A stretch of 64,000 nucleotides of DNA from Panorpa germanica (GCA_963678705.1 OY783213.1:14202451-14266450), one strand, 5' to 3'; positions 1-11,892 are shown, counted from the first letter of the stretch. Translations and numbers: made by a program. Notes: a model not told the origin generated them from the letters alone.

Positions 1-249
1 ATTCCTTTTTTAAATTTAAATTTACATATATGTTGTATGCACTTTATTTAATGAATATTATCTTTTTTAAAAATAATTTATTTAACGTCGGCCTACTTTC
101 GGTGCTGCCTACTACATTAGCAGTTTTTGTGGCTTCGCGCCCTTATATATAATTTAGGTTAATAACATCTTGGTACATATTATAGTGCAGGAACAAGAAC
201 GATTGGGGTAACGAACGTAATAGGAAGCGTTAATTTCGATTAAGCAAAA
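1..249. other. A+T-rich DNA, no gene seen
   Basis: Low-complexity A+T-rich sequence at the window edge. No open frame, splice-like exon or recognisable repeat was found. Confidence 0.5.
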
Positions 250-340
250 ATAGGTTCGTGTTTAATTTCTAAAAGAAACTGTACTATATTGATAATGCTT
301 GGGTTTCAGGAGCTCAAATGTTCAATTAATTTTTAATAAA
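250..340 (-). repeat. Fragment of repeat family D
   Basis: About 90 bases resemble the beginning of the copy at 40908-41503. The shared order is a TTAATTTCTA tract, ACTATATTGATAA, CTCAAATGTTCAATTA and TTTTTAATAA. It is therefore a diverged, truncated copy of the 622 bp inverted-repeat element at 4997-5618, in the opposite orientation to that element. The similarity is clear in these blocks and is lost beyond them. Confidence 0.5.
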
Positions 341-449
341 TTACACTATTATGGAAAATATAGACAACTCTACGCTTATAATCAATTGCCATCTCATTTA
401 AAATTTATAATAAAATATAGCAACAAAACATGGATGTTGATGGATTTAT

Positions 450-720
450 GAAACCTAAAAATATTTAATCTAAAAGAAGTTGATTATTTTATAGCTATTC
501 TAAAAGCCTTTAATCCTTACAAAAAACTTACTAAGTTACACAATTCTTGAAAAGATAGTTTGAAAAAGTTTTAATTTTAATTTTAATGCAAAATGATGAG
601 GAAAAAAGATTTATTTTTCAAGAAGCAGTAAAAGAGATCACAAAATATTATATATTAAGTAAACTCGTTTATTTAACAGGTAACTTTTGTTATGTTAAAT
701 ATACTCTAAATACACCACAA
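450..720. repeat. Diverged dispersed repeat, family E copy 1
   Basis: It shares TATTCTAAAAGCCTTTA and, about 140 bases further on, CACAAAATATT followed by a tract ending in a TAACAG block, with 17146-17410. A third, weaker copy lies at 20720-20975. The order and spacing of the blocks are kept, which argues for an old transposon family over chance A+T similarity. No terminal repeats, coding capacity or superfamily signature are visible. Confidence 0.45.
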
Positions 721-3700
721 TCAATTGTAGTAAATAAATAAAATTTGTTATGTTTTTGACAGGCAAGCTGAATAAACTTCAGCCTAATAAACAATTAATG
801 ACAATAGTCTAAAAAACCTTATTGAATTTATCAATAAAACTAATTTAATAACTTTATTTTGAGTTATACTCGTATCTATAAGTTGTAAATTATGTTTTGT
901 AAATATTTATAAATGTATATATTCTATTAAGTGTAATACTTTTAAAAGTTGATTTACTCAAATAAATATTAAATAAAAAATAATGACTATACACATAATA
1001 ACATTTCACCTTTAAGAAAAGAAAATATGCATAATTATTGTTTGCCAGGAATGCAAATGATGAATGTTACCGCATTAAATTCTAATTGATTCGGTTTCTT
1101 AAGTTTTTTTGTATTTTATTTTGTACTTTTTTAATGATTTATGGTTTCAATGGTTGGTTACAAAATATTTTATTAGCTCGTAAATTGCCTGGGAGGGGGA
1201 GTAGGGTTTATCATACTTGTACGAGTATCATGACTCATGTATTTTTCCATACGTCCTTTATACTCGACACTCGTATCTTTACGCCAATGATGTATCTGTG
1301 ACATTGCAAAGTATCTTTTCTGGCGTGACAAGACTTGTATTTCATGAACCACAAAGCCGCTATCCATCTGTCATCAATTCAACCATTCTCACAAATACAT
1401 TGATACATGGATGATACATATACACTTAATGGTAAACTAAACTGTAAGCATATCCGTAAATGGAAAGTAATGAAAAGTAGTGCATGAAAAGTAAATGGTC
1501 ATAATGTGGTGTGGGGACATGGGGTAATAGTGTATAATGAAAGACGGTAATACACAAGCCATTATAAAAAGATGTCAGTATGTTTTTCTATTACCTATGA
1601 GTTTTGACAATATTTCACATATACCCACTGGAAGTTCTCAACTTACATTGTTAATTTGCCCCTGCAAAACGCATAAGTTGAATAGTGTCTCAGCGCCACC
1701 ACTGAATTGATTATTAATGTGATCTGCTTTAGATGAGCATACTATGTGTATTAATACTAATACAAAATAGAGAACTTTACTTTACACGGTCTATACATTA
1801 CCAGAAAATAATCAATGGTAGCAATGCAAGGTTGCTACATGCTAATTCCAAGGTTAATTTTTCATCCCTTACCGTGAAATTCAGTGTGATTGTTAGCGTG
1901 CTGCAAGCGTTACATTTCTATATAGGTACTCATGTAAAAAAGTAAGTAATATATATAAGACATTTTAGGAATTGTACATTTTTAATCAAACTTATGTGTT
2001 GCTTATGAAATCAAAGAGTTTAATTTTAGTAATTTACATACACATTATAATAATTACACTGTTTAACTTAAATCGTACTATCCTACCTGAAATCAAAGAA
2101 ACGACATTTAAAGTTTATTATTTAATTTGTCAATTCCTTTTTATCTAATTTTATAATAACTTAACATTATGCACAGTGACTTCTGCTACACAATACTTAG
2201 TTATAGCTACAATGAAAGTAGAACTAATATATACTGTTAGCCCACCTGACCAGAATGCGTTGTAATATCTCTGGTCAGTGTTACCAACTAAAGAAATATA
2301 ATTTCTTTACATATATATGTCTAATTCGCTTAAAAGAATCCACGTAATTCGAATTTGCATAAGAATCTCCAAAACACTGGCAAAACATACTCACCAAACT
2401 TAGAAACAAGTATGTCTTTACAGGCAGTTTATTAACATAAATTTTCTAACGCAAATAAAATTATATATGCAAGATTAAGTAATGTAACATATAATAAACT
2501 AATATATTAGTAATATATTTCAAGTGTTTATGAATTTATTTAACGCATTTATTAAATTAAATTTTATATAATACTACGTTTTGTGTTCAGCGTGTATTTA
2601 CTTTTCAAATTTACAATTTTATTATCATTTCAAAACTTTTTTAAAAAGCGCGCTATTTAGTCGGTTGATGTCGTAGCCGAGCCTCATTCGACTGGCGGGA
2701 CAATAAAGTTTTGTGGATGGAACCCGAAGACGCAGCAGTCAGCGTTAAGAATCCATGTTCTCGCCCATTGTGTCGTAATTTTGAGGTTATAATTAGATAA
2801 GTTTGCATTATCTCCACCAGGTGGTAGTAGTAGACGTATTAAAACAGCTACAATCATTTATTTCACGACACTCAATGCAATTAAACATGAATCAGTCGTT
2901 AATTACCGTAGGAAATTGTTAATTGCTATTGATACACAGAAATTATTGATAAAAGTAGTTTTAAATGTTTTATAAATTTGTTTACTAGGCCACTATATAC
3001 TTTATGTGTTCTAAAAACATCGTAAAAAGATTTATTATTTCATTTAGTTAATTACGTAATATATTTTGTTATTAGTTAGTTCTCTTTTGTACACTAGCAT
3101 CTGTTGCCCTCTATTGGGTTATTAACGGATCACATTGAGACTACGAGTAATCTTGTGTGTGGCCGGCTTCTTTCGCGGACATCATCACCAGAAGCACTCT
3201 GTAAGAGCTTTTGATCATGTTGTCATTCGTAAACCCTGAACTGGCCCTGTGTAGTTAAGATTGTCGACCAACACTCGCTCCAACAGGAGACGTGTACGCT
3301 GAGATCTTTGGGTAGAAGTGGAAGTGTCACACAGAAGTCTGATTGATTCATTGGTAACATGTGCCAGTCGCATATATTAAAAGAACAACTACGAAAAATT
3401 GACTGTCGACTGTCGTAGAGTCGTAGTTGTTTGTAGGAAGTGCGGCAGTGACTTGAAACACTCAATCGTTGACTTTGAGAGATATGTTTGACTCAAAATA
3501 ACTTCCAAACTCAAAAGACTTAAAGATCTAGATGAGGTTGTAAATCATACGCATATGTAAGTGTTATAAATGTCACAGATGCGTTAATCTAATTATTTTC
3601 ATAGACAAAAGGTGATTTAAGATCTATGAATGTGTTGGGTTATTTTTAATTGGACTATATATTATTCACGCACCAAAATATGACTTTTAGGTTATTATGA

Positions 3701-4996
3701 AAACAATACCGCTAAATACAAAACATGAATATTGCAATATATCCATGTATTAATTTATTGTAAATCTACTAATATTTAATCTAGAAAGGTCTAAATTTTG
3801 CTTAAAATCGAATTATACAAAGGCTTTATAAATAACCCTTACAAAATACTTTTTTAGAAGATTTTGTAGGAGTTTTTTAATAACATGTTGATCAGGTCGG
3901 TCCGATTTAATTATGATTGGATGTCCTGTAGTTGACGGTTGATGATGTGTTTTTTCTCGGATGACTTGATATATTCTTTAAGATTGCAGTAGGTTTTGTA
4001 CTGCTATTTGATAGTGATGTGTAATGTATTTTTGAGTAGAGTAATGAATGTATATTTCTATACTATACTGACAACGATCAAATGCAAAAGATATAGCGCT
4101 GGTTCGTAAACCCGAAGACACAACTGTCTGGCATAATCGTGAATACCAAATTACTTATCCACAAGGTGATATTGTATCCAGTATGATTTAGATATATTAG
4201 AACCTGTAGCATCTTGCAGAACTTCGGAAAGCAACTATTCTATGTCTTACACTTGTTTTATTAAACGAAGAGAAAAAGAAGGAAACGCATAATTTATTTT
4301 ACAGAAGAAAAACCTTAAAAAATAATCGATAACATATTAATCAAAGAATATATATATAGAATAATACTATAGTTTGATTCCAAAAATAATTTACAACTTT
4401 CATAATAAATAAATTACCTTAACTTTATCTTAACTACCTTATTTAATGGCTAGGTCCTTAATTAATGAGCGGCATTTATTACAAAAGACATGTTTTTAAA
4501 GCCTCTAGAAATACGTGTGCATATTAGCATACATACTACAAGACAATATATTATCGTGATTTATTACTACTAGTTAAAATCATCATGAGACAACATTGTG
4601 CATTCTTAATTAGTTCAGTGTGTCATTGTATGCGCGATCTGCACAACATGTCCGTCCAGGTACGATTGCTATTAAAACACGTTTAATGATTCGTTTGACA
4701 TTTACTGACCAATAAGTCAAGTTCACTTAATATTTTATTCATTAATAACAAAGTAATATAAAGAAGCGAACGCGGAAACCAGCAAAACTACATCACGGAA
4801 GATCTCTGTGTGACCTTCCCATTGAACTGAGTGAACTTTTACCGTGGCACAACAGCATCCTCACCTAGTGTTTGATTTAATCTGTGATCTTCGGTTCTTG
4901 CTGTTGATATTCGCTATGCAGTTATATTTTAAATTGAACTGAATCTGTTCGATTGAGAATCAAGCGAATGAAGGTGAAACATCTAATTTGTTAAAA
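721..4996. other. Intergenic or intronic DNA, no gene seen
   Basis: About 4.3 kb of A+T-rich sequence with scattered less A+T-rich patches near 2650-2770 and 3160-3480. Short frames of 60-80 codons occur but have no domains, no codon-bias signal and no splice context. A run CCCGAAGAC plus following bases occurs near 2720 and again near 4108, possibly remains of one old repeat. I see no RNA gene. Confidence 0.5.
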
Positions 4997-5618
4997 GGCT
5001 TGTGTCCTCATTTTTTAGTGGTCGATTATTCAATTGTTGATTGAAATTGATGTTAATAAATGTGTATTGGCGTGTCTATTTTATTAAATTTCTAAATGTT
5101 GACGAAGATATAGCAATTAAAAGTTTGAATTGTAGTTTTACCGCCAGAAATAGTCGGCCATATTTGTATGACGTGAAATGCATTTTAACGTCAGTTATTT
5201 GTTGAGTAGGTCAGTGCTGTGGTAATGTTCTGTAGCTGTTGGTAGTCAAATAATCAAGTCAACTCAAAGAATAATAAGGTTTTTATTTTATTTAACCCTG
5301 CTAAGGCAGACATAATATTAGAATTTTATTGTTTCTTGAAATAGCTGTAAATAATATTTGATATTTTGATATATAAATACATATAGCAGAGATTTATGAG
5401 CTGTAAGGTTGGCAGCGGTTGTGATGTTACATGCATTTGGATTATGTACAACGTTGAATCCCTTTAATAATTAAAGAGACAAAATGACTTTTTTAATTGT
5501 TAATATCTCTTAACATATAAGGAGTTATTAAAAAATAATTGAACATTTGAAGTTCTAGTAACCCACTTTATCTAAATATAGTACACTTTTATATAAATTA
5601 AGACATATGACACAAGCC
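4997..5618 (+). mobile_element. Non-autonomous inverted-repeat element, family D copy 1
   Basis: The stretch begins with GGCTTGTGTC and ends with its exact reverse complement GACACAAGCC, a 10 bp perfect terminal inverted repeat. The 622 bp body aligns over about 600 bp with the reverse complement of 40908-41503, with many shared blocks (for example AATTAAAGRGACAAAAT, the GCAGAGATTTATGAGCTGTAAGGTTG region, and GTCGATTWTTCAATTGTTGATTGAAATTGATGTTAATAAATGTGTATTGGC in pieces). It has no open frame, so it is probably a MITE or deletion derivative moved by a transposase elsewhere. No clear target-site duplication is visible, so the superfamily is left open. Confidence 0.65.
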
Positions 5619-6121
5619 CATTGTTCACGTATGAGAAATAATTGACAGGATAAATTAAATCTGTAGTAACATTGAAATAATCTTTTGATCATTAATAAAT
5701 GTTTGTTTATGTTTCATCAAAGTAATGGTAAACCAAAAGGGAAAAAGACGATCTTCTGAGACTCGCAGGTCTTCTCTTTAATCACTGTCTTTGATTTTAA
5801 GGATGGATACTAGTACGCATAAATAGACAGCTATTTAAATTTATGTCGCTTTCAACGTAAATGACGAAGTGTCCACATGTCTTGTTCGCATCAAATGATC
5901 CTCCTCTCCGTCCTCCCTAGTACCTCTTCTCATAACTCTTTCCCTTACTCTTGTGATGTGCACCAAATATTTTTAATTCTGTTGTATGAGTATCACACTT
6001 TAAAATGTTCGTAAATAAAATGTATGCTTACATTTTTACACATTTTACTTGCGTCGTATTTTTATATCGAAACATTCTTCAGAATTTTCCAGAATATCCA
6101 GGTCGAGAGTATAATACTTTA
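5619..6121. other. A+T-rich DNA, no gene seen
   Basis: About 500 bases with no frame, exon or repeat that I can support. A pyrimidine-rich patch lies near 5900-5950. Confidence 0.5.
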
Positions 6122-6231
6122 ATTAGCTTGTATTAAGCTAGGAACTGTAATCTTTGCACTGCAAGGCAATTTCTATATAAGAAGTAATAAATGATCCTTG
6201 AAATTAACTTGTAGTAAAACAATTTTCTATC
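6122..6231 (+). repeat. Mini-hairpin repeat, family C copy 1
   Basis: Two diverged units about 81 bp apart. The first starts AGCTTGTATTAAGCT, the second AACTTGTAGTAAAAC. The first unit also keeps a TGTAATCTTTGCA block where the best copy (39922-40053) has TGTAATCCTTACA. This is the most decayed of three copies in the window. Confidence 0.5.
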
Positions 6232-8973
6232 TGGTAAATATGCATTCATTACCCTACACTACAATACAATTCATGTTATTTTATGTTAGCCAGAGTCAGG
6301 ATCTTGCAAAACATATGTAACCATCTGAGAAAAGAATACTATGTCAGATTATCCGGCCCAAGTTATGAAAATAAGAAAAGAAAAAAAAAAGGCCTAAGTT
6401 GTTGTTGCCCAAATGGATTTAGGTAACTGCGTTTAGCTTATAGGAAGCTATTCAATTCATTAAAAACAAAATCATTTATTAACCTGGATTATATTATTGG
6501 CTAGACAAGATTCGCAGATGTATAGAGAAATATACAATCTAGTTTATGAAGATATTTTTTCTCTTCCTAATCTTCTAATATATTTTTTTTTAAATAACCA
6601 ATCACTCCTTAGATATTTTTTTCTTTGAACTTTATAGCCTGAGGTTCAAAGATTTTAATTTTTTTTATATATGAATACTTCTTTAGTTCTGTGACTTGTT
6701 TATGAATGACAATATTCAAATATAACCATAAACTTTAATTTATAAAACATTAAAATAATATTAAATATTAAAAGTGTGATTAGGCTTAAGAGATTATTAG
6801 AAGTCAAGTATCAACAACTGTAGCAAAATATAAAGCCACAACGCCAACAAACCGTCAAATAAATAGCAAAAGTATGGAGGAGACACTTCTATTTATAATC
6901 TTTGTGAGTAGTGAGTTCCACTGATGTATGAGCTGCAACCGTCGCACCAGCATCTCGAACCCCATCCCCCCTCCTTGCTCTTGTCCTTCCTCGACTGACA
7001 TCACTTTAATATTATTTTGCTTTTGGCATATTACTAATTATTAAGCGTCAAGATATAACTCAAAATGACATACAAGTTTATGTAAATATTCGCACTGTAA
7101 GTGTGCAGTGTACAGGACCGGATTAAAGGCCCATTAAGACTGTGACACCCCCATCACTCATTATCAGTATTATAGATACATAAGTCGCATGATAAATACT
7201 CATTTTAAGGTACTTACTAAGTTTAAAAAAAAAATTTAATGTAATTATATTATTTATTGGCGTGTAATACACGTGCTCTGATCACAGAAGAGATGAACAA
7301 CTCTTAGTGCCAATCGCACATGTATTATCAAGGGTTGGGTCAGTCGCACACACATGGGGTAAGGTTTTCAGGGTTTTCCTTACAAAATATGCTCATAAAG
7401 ACACAAGTCACTTCGGATGGCTTTCTCTAGTTTCCTGACGGCAATGGGTGGCAATGTGTGGCAATGGCGTTAGCGGATGGCATGGTATAACATACTCAGT
7501 TTCCGTATCTGGTATCTGTATGATATTGGGAACTACGAACTGAAGCTGCTTACAACTCAGTCCCTTCAGTCCCTCGATGGACATAAATCTCTCCACTCCA
7601 GCGATTCATCAGAGCCTCAGCCTCTACTCCATTCTATACTTGGTGCTTCTGGTGATGCCCTGCTGCCTGCTGGTCTCATGTTGTAAAGACAGGCGCTGCC
7701 AACTTTACTCTTAGATCTTTGCTTGTTTTTCTCAATTGGTTTTCTCAATGTTTTCGTCTTATTAATTCACTCGTACGTCTTCATTATGATGCAGACACTG
7801 CCGTCCTGCATTCTTGTGTGTTCATTGATACGGGTGATTAAATCTGGTCATTTGGAAATGTTTGTTATGAAATTGTAAGCCGAATACGATCCACACAACA
7901 TGAGTTACAGAGGAGCGTCACACATGTGACTTACTCATTTTGGCTAACTTTGAAACAGGGTCTAAAAACTAAACGACATTCACAAAAATTTCAACTTTGT
8001 TACCGGAGTTATGAACCTTAATTTGTATAAAATGGTGATTGGTTTCAATTTTTTTTTAAAAGTATATTACATGACATAAAGATTCGACATTATAAACCAA
8101 ATATACAGCAAGAAACAAGATCATTACCAATACTAAGGCACTCCTAAGGTGAATAGCCGAAGAAAAAGGCGAAAAAATGTTGGCATAATTTTGACAGGTT
8201 TTTTTTTGGTAAGAAAATTTCCAAGTGGTACATATTTATAGGTACAATTTAATGGTACACGAATATAGATGTGTTTTTTAATGAAAAACTATCAACGACA
8301 ATTCGATCTAGTTAATTTTTTTTGAGTCCTTGCTTTCAAATTATCAGTCATTATTTCATCTCTACATATTTATGAAAATGTCAAATATATTAGTGCTTTC
8401 AAATCAGCTTTTAGTTAATTCCCGCTAAATACACTTACGTGTATTTAAGGTTTATCTAACACAACACAAGTTCCTATTGCGTAAACGATTTTACTTACTT
8501 TCAATGTTCAATAATCAGAAGTTAAATTTTCTGATATTCTTTCGACGTTTACAATTTTTTTAAAATACGTTATCTTAGTAAAAAAGCAACATATTTTCAT
8601 TTCTTTTGTCCATTTACACGCGTAGCCTCCCCTGTTCCATTTCAAACCATTCAATGTTGTCAATCTCTGTGACAACATTGCGGAACAGCACGCGGGCAAC
8701 TCAAAACCGAGCGAGCGATATTTTACAAGTTTTTGACAAGCGAGATGGCTTTTCCATCTTTGTGTGTGACGCTTTTAGACCCCCGCGGCACCTGTGTGTG
8801 TCGAATATGACCTCCCTACCCCCTTCGTCCTTCTATATCTCATTCCATTCGTCTGCCCTGCTGTTCTTCTCCCTCCCACGTGCTTTCCTCGTACTTCTCT
8901 GCAATCCCCCCTCACACACACCCCCAAACATGAGGGGACAGTTCCATACTGAACTGAAATAATCTGATATATT
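6232..8973. other. Non-coding DNA with a GC-richer patch
   Basis: Mostly A+T-rich. Two less A+T-rich patches, near 7260-7690 and 8600-8940, hold chance open frames, the longest being a 118-codon frame at 8606-8962. That frame has no ATG at its first codon, no domain, and low-complexity Ser/Pro/Phe-rich sequence caused by C/T-rich DNA. I do not call a gene here. Confidence 0.5.
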
Positions 8974-8998
8974 GAGAGAGAGAGAGAGAGAGAGAGAG
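8974..8998 (+). repeat. (GA)n microsatellite
   Basis: A perfect dinucleotide run of about 12 GA units with no interruption. Confidence 0.95.
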
Positions 8999-9788
8999 TG
9001 AAGCAGTTTATGATTTAGTGCTATCGTAAATGTATTTCGGAAAGTATAAGCTGTTGTAAAATTGATACCAGTCACTGATGCTTCGTACTGATTCTGATTC
9101 TGATTCTGCTCCTACTTGTCCTGGCTCCTTTCGTTACGTTGCTCCAATCCTTTTATTGTCTGTACTTTTAACAACAAGGATTGCGGTGAAGAGTCTCCTT
9201 TCGGTTGAATAATTTTGTGTTTAGTCAACTACATAATTACATTCATATATTAATCGTGCAGCGTTTTGATGTAGATGATGACAATGTTGGAGACAAGTTT
9301 ATTAACTGATTATATAAATTAATTAAAACAGTATGAAACTGCTTATTGCAAGAGCTAAAAGAAAGGTAATCATTAATTCATAATATTTACTTGTATTCAA
9401 AGTTATTAAGTTATACTGATCTCACACTGAAACAGACTTCTTGTTAGCATCGACCTTTTCGGGCTTATTGGTATACATAATAGTAGATTTCTCTCATGAT
9501 AAGGTATGTTAATACGAAACAAGTATTTAGTTCAAGTGTGAACTTCCATTTATTAGTTGCATCATTTCCTACTTCATTATTATCTAACAACAGCATTATC
9601 AGAGGTAGTTCAATAATAATGAAATAAGAGAAGAAGAGTATCGTGATTAATATCTATAAAATCTATAGCTAATTTTAGTATAATCACATGCACTAGGAAC
9701 TAAACTATAAATTGCACTTTTTTTATTTGTTAAGATGAGAACTCTGCACCATATTTTATTGTACTAAAACATTACATTAGCAATGTGA
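8999..9788. other. A+T-rich DNA, no gene seen
   Basis: Nothing gene-like. A short (GATTCT)3 tract lies near 9089-9107. Confidence 0.5.
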
Positions 9789-10002
9789 CGTAGAAAAGTG
9801 ATATTTTCTTTTCCCTTTAAATTTGACTTTGCTAAATCATCTGTAATCCTTGGGTATTTAAAGGAATATACTCCTCTATATGATAGAAAAGTTTGTCATT
9901 ATATAAAAACTGTATATAAAATGTAAATAAAATGAAATAATTAGGGCGAAAAAAGAACCGTGGTCCTAAGATGCCCGTGAAGTATTAATAAAAAAAATAT
10001 AT
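9789..10002 (+). mobile_element. Probable LINE 3' end, family H copy 1
   Basis: The part at 9941-9999 matches 46473-46530: an AGGGCG start, a purine-rich stretch, CGTGGT, a GCCC block and then an AATAAA-type A-rich tail. In both copies GGGC at the start can pair with GCCC near the end, which would form a 3' hairpin as seen at the 3' ends of several non-LTR retrotransposons. Upstream, a 46-codon stop-free frame (9789-9926) ends just before this 3' segment, and its last part (LGYLKEYTPLYDR, then VCHYIKTVYKM) could be the C-terminus of a reverse-transcriptase protein. That coding call is a guess; the repeat relation and the A-rich tail are seen directly. Confidence 0.4.
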
Positions 10003-10060
10003 ATATATAAAAACTAAAAATACATAATTTTCTACTTTTATTATTTATTGTTTATTGTTC

Positions 10061-10070
10061 GCCTTTCGGC
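10061..10070 (-). other. 3' UTR hairpin of the LINE
   Basis: On the - strand the bases read GCCGAAAGGC: a 3 bp GCC/GGC stem closed by a GAAA (GNRA-type) tetraloop, just before the A-rich tail. A second LINE 3' end (62353-62362) has GTCGAAAGGC, where a T in the stem still pairs as U-G. Such hairpins can be the recognition site of the element's own reverse transcriptase. Confidence 0.5.
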
Positions 10071-10105
10071 TTTACAATCTACATTCTTAATACATTTCAT
10101 ATACT

Positions 10106-10366
10106 TCAAATTACAATTAAATTTACATTATTCTCCACCAGCTTATTTATTCTCCTGTTTTTTTCTTTCCTTCTTACTATTTCCGCCATCCACCTCTTTC
10201 CTTCACTGCCTCCCTTTAATAGCTGGCCAATATTCCTTTCGCTCGCTACTTTTTCCTTACACTCAAACTTAATGTGCTCCAGTGTTTCGTCCTCCGCTCC
10301 GCACATTCTACACTTTCTTTCCTTACTCTTTTCCCAGTATCTGTTTCCTTTTTCCTCATTTCCCAA
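10106..10366 (-). pseudogene. C-terminal fragment of LINE reverse transcriptase (ORF2p)
   Basis: About 86 residues remain. They contain GNEEKGNRYWE and then the cysteine-histidine motif CRMCGAEDETLEHIKFEC, that is C-x2-C-x8-H-x4-C (residues 19-36 of the fragment). This motif follows the reverse-transcriptase domain in many insect jockey/R1/CR1-like non-LTR elements and is thought to bind nucleic acid. A Lys/Arg-rich tail follows and ends at a natural-looking stop. The endonuclease and polymerase domains are missing because of 5' truncation. The first codon is TTG, not ATG, and an in-frame TAG lies three codons upstream (10373-10375), so the fragment cannot be made as a protein on its own. Confidence 0.85.
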
Positions 10367-10429
10367 TCTTAACTAAATTATTTTCCCATAACCTTTTATA
10401 TCTTTTATTGTAGACATAATTTTCTACTT

Positions 10430-11522
10430 CTTAATCTAGTAATAAAAAAGAATATTAGGTCAGTCATGTAAAGGATTAAGACGCAATTTAGAAATTCAGC
10501 AAAGACGTGTATTGTACCAAAAATCGTAAAATATTAACGCCACTCTCCAGCACCTACAAAGTTTCCACATTTAGCACCGGTGGCAATGGAGCCACTGTCA
10601 AATTACGCACATAATTATCAAACAATACGTCAAATTATTTACAAATTTTGTTAAAACTAAACTTTATAAACAAAGTATTAACATTTGCTTTTGGCGCCTC
10701 CTTCTTTACCCTGCAATACCTGGAGGGTACCTCCTTCTTTTCTCCAACAGGTCCCCACCCTCCGTCACTCACCCGTTGAATTGTTTGGAGTAGTGAAGTA
10801 GTGCGACTCAAGTGAACATCGTACCATCGAACGCGGAATGGGAATGGGAATGGGACTCTACTCTCCAGTCTCCATCCTCCAGTCTCCAGGCATGAGGCAG
10901 TTCAGGGCACTGACTGATTTATGTCTACTGTAACAATCACATGGCCCACTGGATGGATGACTGAAATAGAAATACATTCAATATGTTCAATAAATAAGAT
11001 AGAAAAGGATAACTAATATTATAGGTTCCTAGGCTGAAAAGAGCCCCGTGTCAGTTTGGTTATTTATTTCATACATCTGTTCGGCCTGACATAATGTACA
11101 GCCGTATATATTATTATTATGTACATTTACGTATTCTTCTACTTAGACTTTTTAAAAATGTATATTTTATTTTTCTCATAAGTTATGAGATTTTTTGGCT
11201 TCAAACAGTATTAATATCTACTGCCATTTGATAAGGGAAGAAAGATTAGTGGCCTGTATTATTCGGGTGTGTCGGTATTGCAAGTGTTAAATTTTACGTA
11301 CATGTTCCAATAAATATAGGTAATGAGAAGTTCAAGAGGTTCAATCAAAAATAACAAAATTGAGAACTAATTTGGAATATTTTTATACAAGTGAAAAACA
11401 TAATTGTTTAGCATATAGTAATACGCGTGGTCATTCACAGTACCATTTTTAATTTAATTTATTTTTTAAGTTTTCTTAGTTTTTTTTAGAAACTTTTGAA
11501 ACATGGAAAATGTAACGTTTTA
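10430..11522. other. Non-coding DNA, no gene seen
   Basis: A less A+T-rich patch at about 10690-10910 contains a (GGAATG)n short tandem near 10835-10854 and CTCCAGTCTCCA repeats just after. The rest is A+T-rich. No frame or exon was found. Confidence 0.5.
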
Positions 11523-11650
11523 ATTAGCTTATAGTAAGCTAGCAAATGTGAAACTTACATATGAAATTAGGAAAAGACAAATTCTATATGAGAAGTAGAA
11601 ACTGAACCTTGGAATTAGCTTGTAGTAAGCTGAGAATTATCAAATTTATT
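11523..11650 (+). repeat. Mini-hairpin repeat, family C copy 2
   Basis: Two units about 91 bp apart begin AGCTTATAGTAAGCT (a perfect 6 bp stem with a TAG loop) and AGCTTGTAGTAAGCT (the same stem with one G-T pair). After the first hairpin comes ATGTGAAACTTACAT, which matches the second mini-hairpin of the copy at 39922-40053. The link GAACCTTGGAATTAGCTTG is also shared. Confidence 0.65.
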
Positions 11651-11784
11651 TAAGGTTTAAGATTTATAGAATTTTTGCAATATTTTAATACATATCAAGT
11701 TTGTTAAATTACTTTTTTTATAAAAATATGTATCTTACCGTGAAAGTATGATTTCTAAAATATTGTTTTTTTTTTTATTTCCAG

Positions 11785-11892
11785 AAAAATAGCGTGGTGT
11801 ACCCGTTGTGTCAATTGACTGAGGCGCCGCCATGCGATCAAAGCAGCAACCTCGGCCATCTTATCGGTGGATCAATCGAGCTGTTGATAACG
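11785..11892 (+). CDS. Candidate exon 1 of an unidentified spliced gene
   Basis: A T-rich tract runs straight into ATTTCCAG at 11784, and the exon ends ATAACG followed by GTGAGT, so both splice sites look strong. The 108 bp exon is clearly richer in G+C than its surroundings. Frame 0 is open throughout (36 codons, KNSVVYPLCQLTEAPP... to ...GSIELLIT) and joins in phase to the exon at 51540. A second possibility is a start at 11832-11834: the ATG has a good context (GCCGCCATGC), in-frame stops lie upstream inside the exon, and MRSKQQPRPSYRWINRAVDN is read up to the donor, leaving one base of a codon. With the 51540 exon that frame stops after 31 codons, so it would be a short upstream frame or would need a different next exon. 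I do not recognise either peptide. It could also be a non-coding exon of a long transcript. Confidence 0.42.

Larger units (their letters stand above)
10022..10429 (-). mobile_element. 5'-truncated non-LTR retrotransposon with 16 bp target-site duplication
   Basis: The 16-mer ACATAATTTTCTACTT occurs at 10022-10037 and again at 10414-10429, so it brackets a 376 bp insert (10038-10413) as a perfect target-site duplication. Read on the - strand, the insert encodes the C-terminus of a LINE ORF2 protein, then a short 3' UTR with a GCCGAAAGGC hairpin, then an (AATAA)n-type tail next to the duplication. This is the classic product of target-primed reverse transcription that stopped early. The perfect duplication suggests a fairly recent event, although the frame already carries a stop. 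It sits in the A-rich tail of an older LINE fragment (9789-10002). The superfamily is probably jockey- or R1-like, judged from the C-terminal motif style only. Confidence 0.85.

Noticed and set aside
2720-4160. CCCGAAGAC-containing blocks as remains of one retroelement
   Set aside because: The match is too short and its surroundings do not align.
8606-8962. 118-codon frame rich in Ser, Pro and Phe
   Set aside because: Composition follows C/T-rich DNA; no ATG at the first codon and no known domain.
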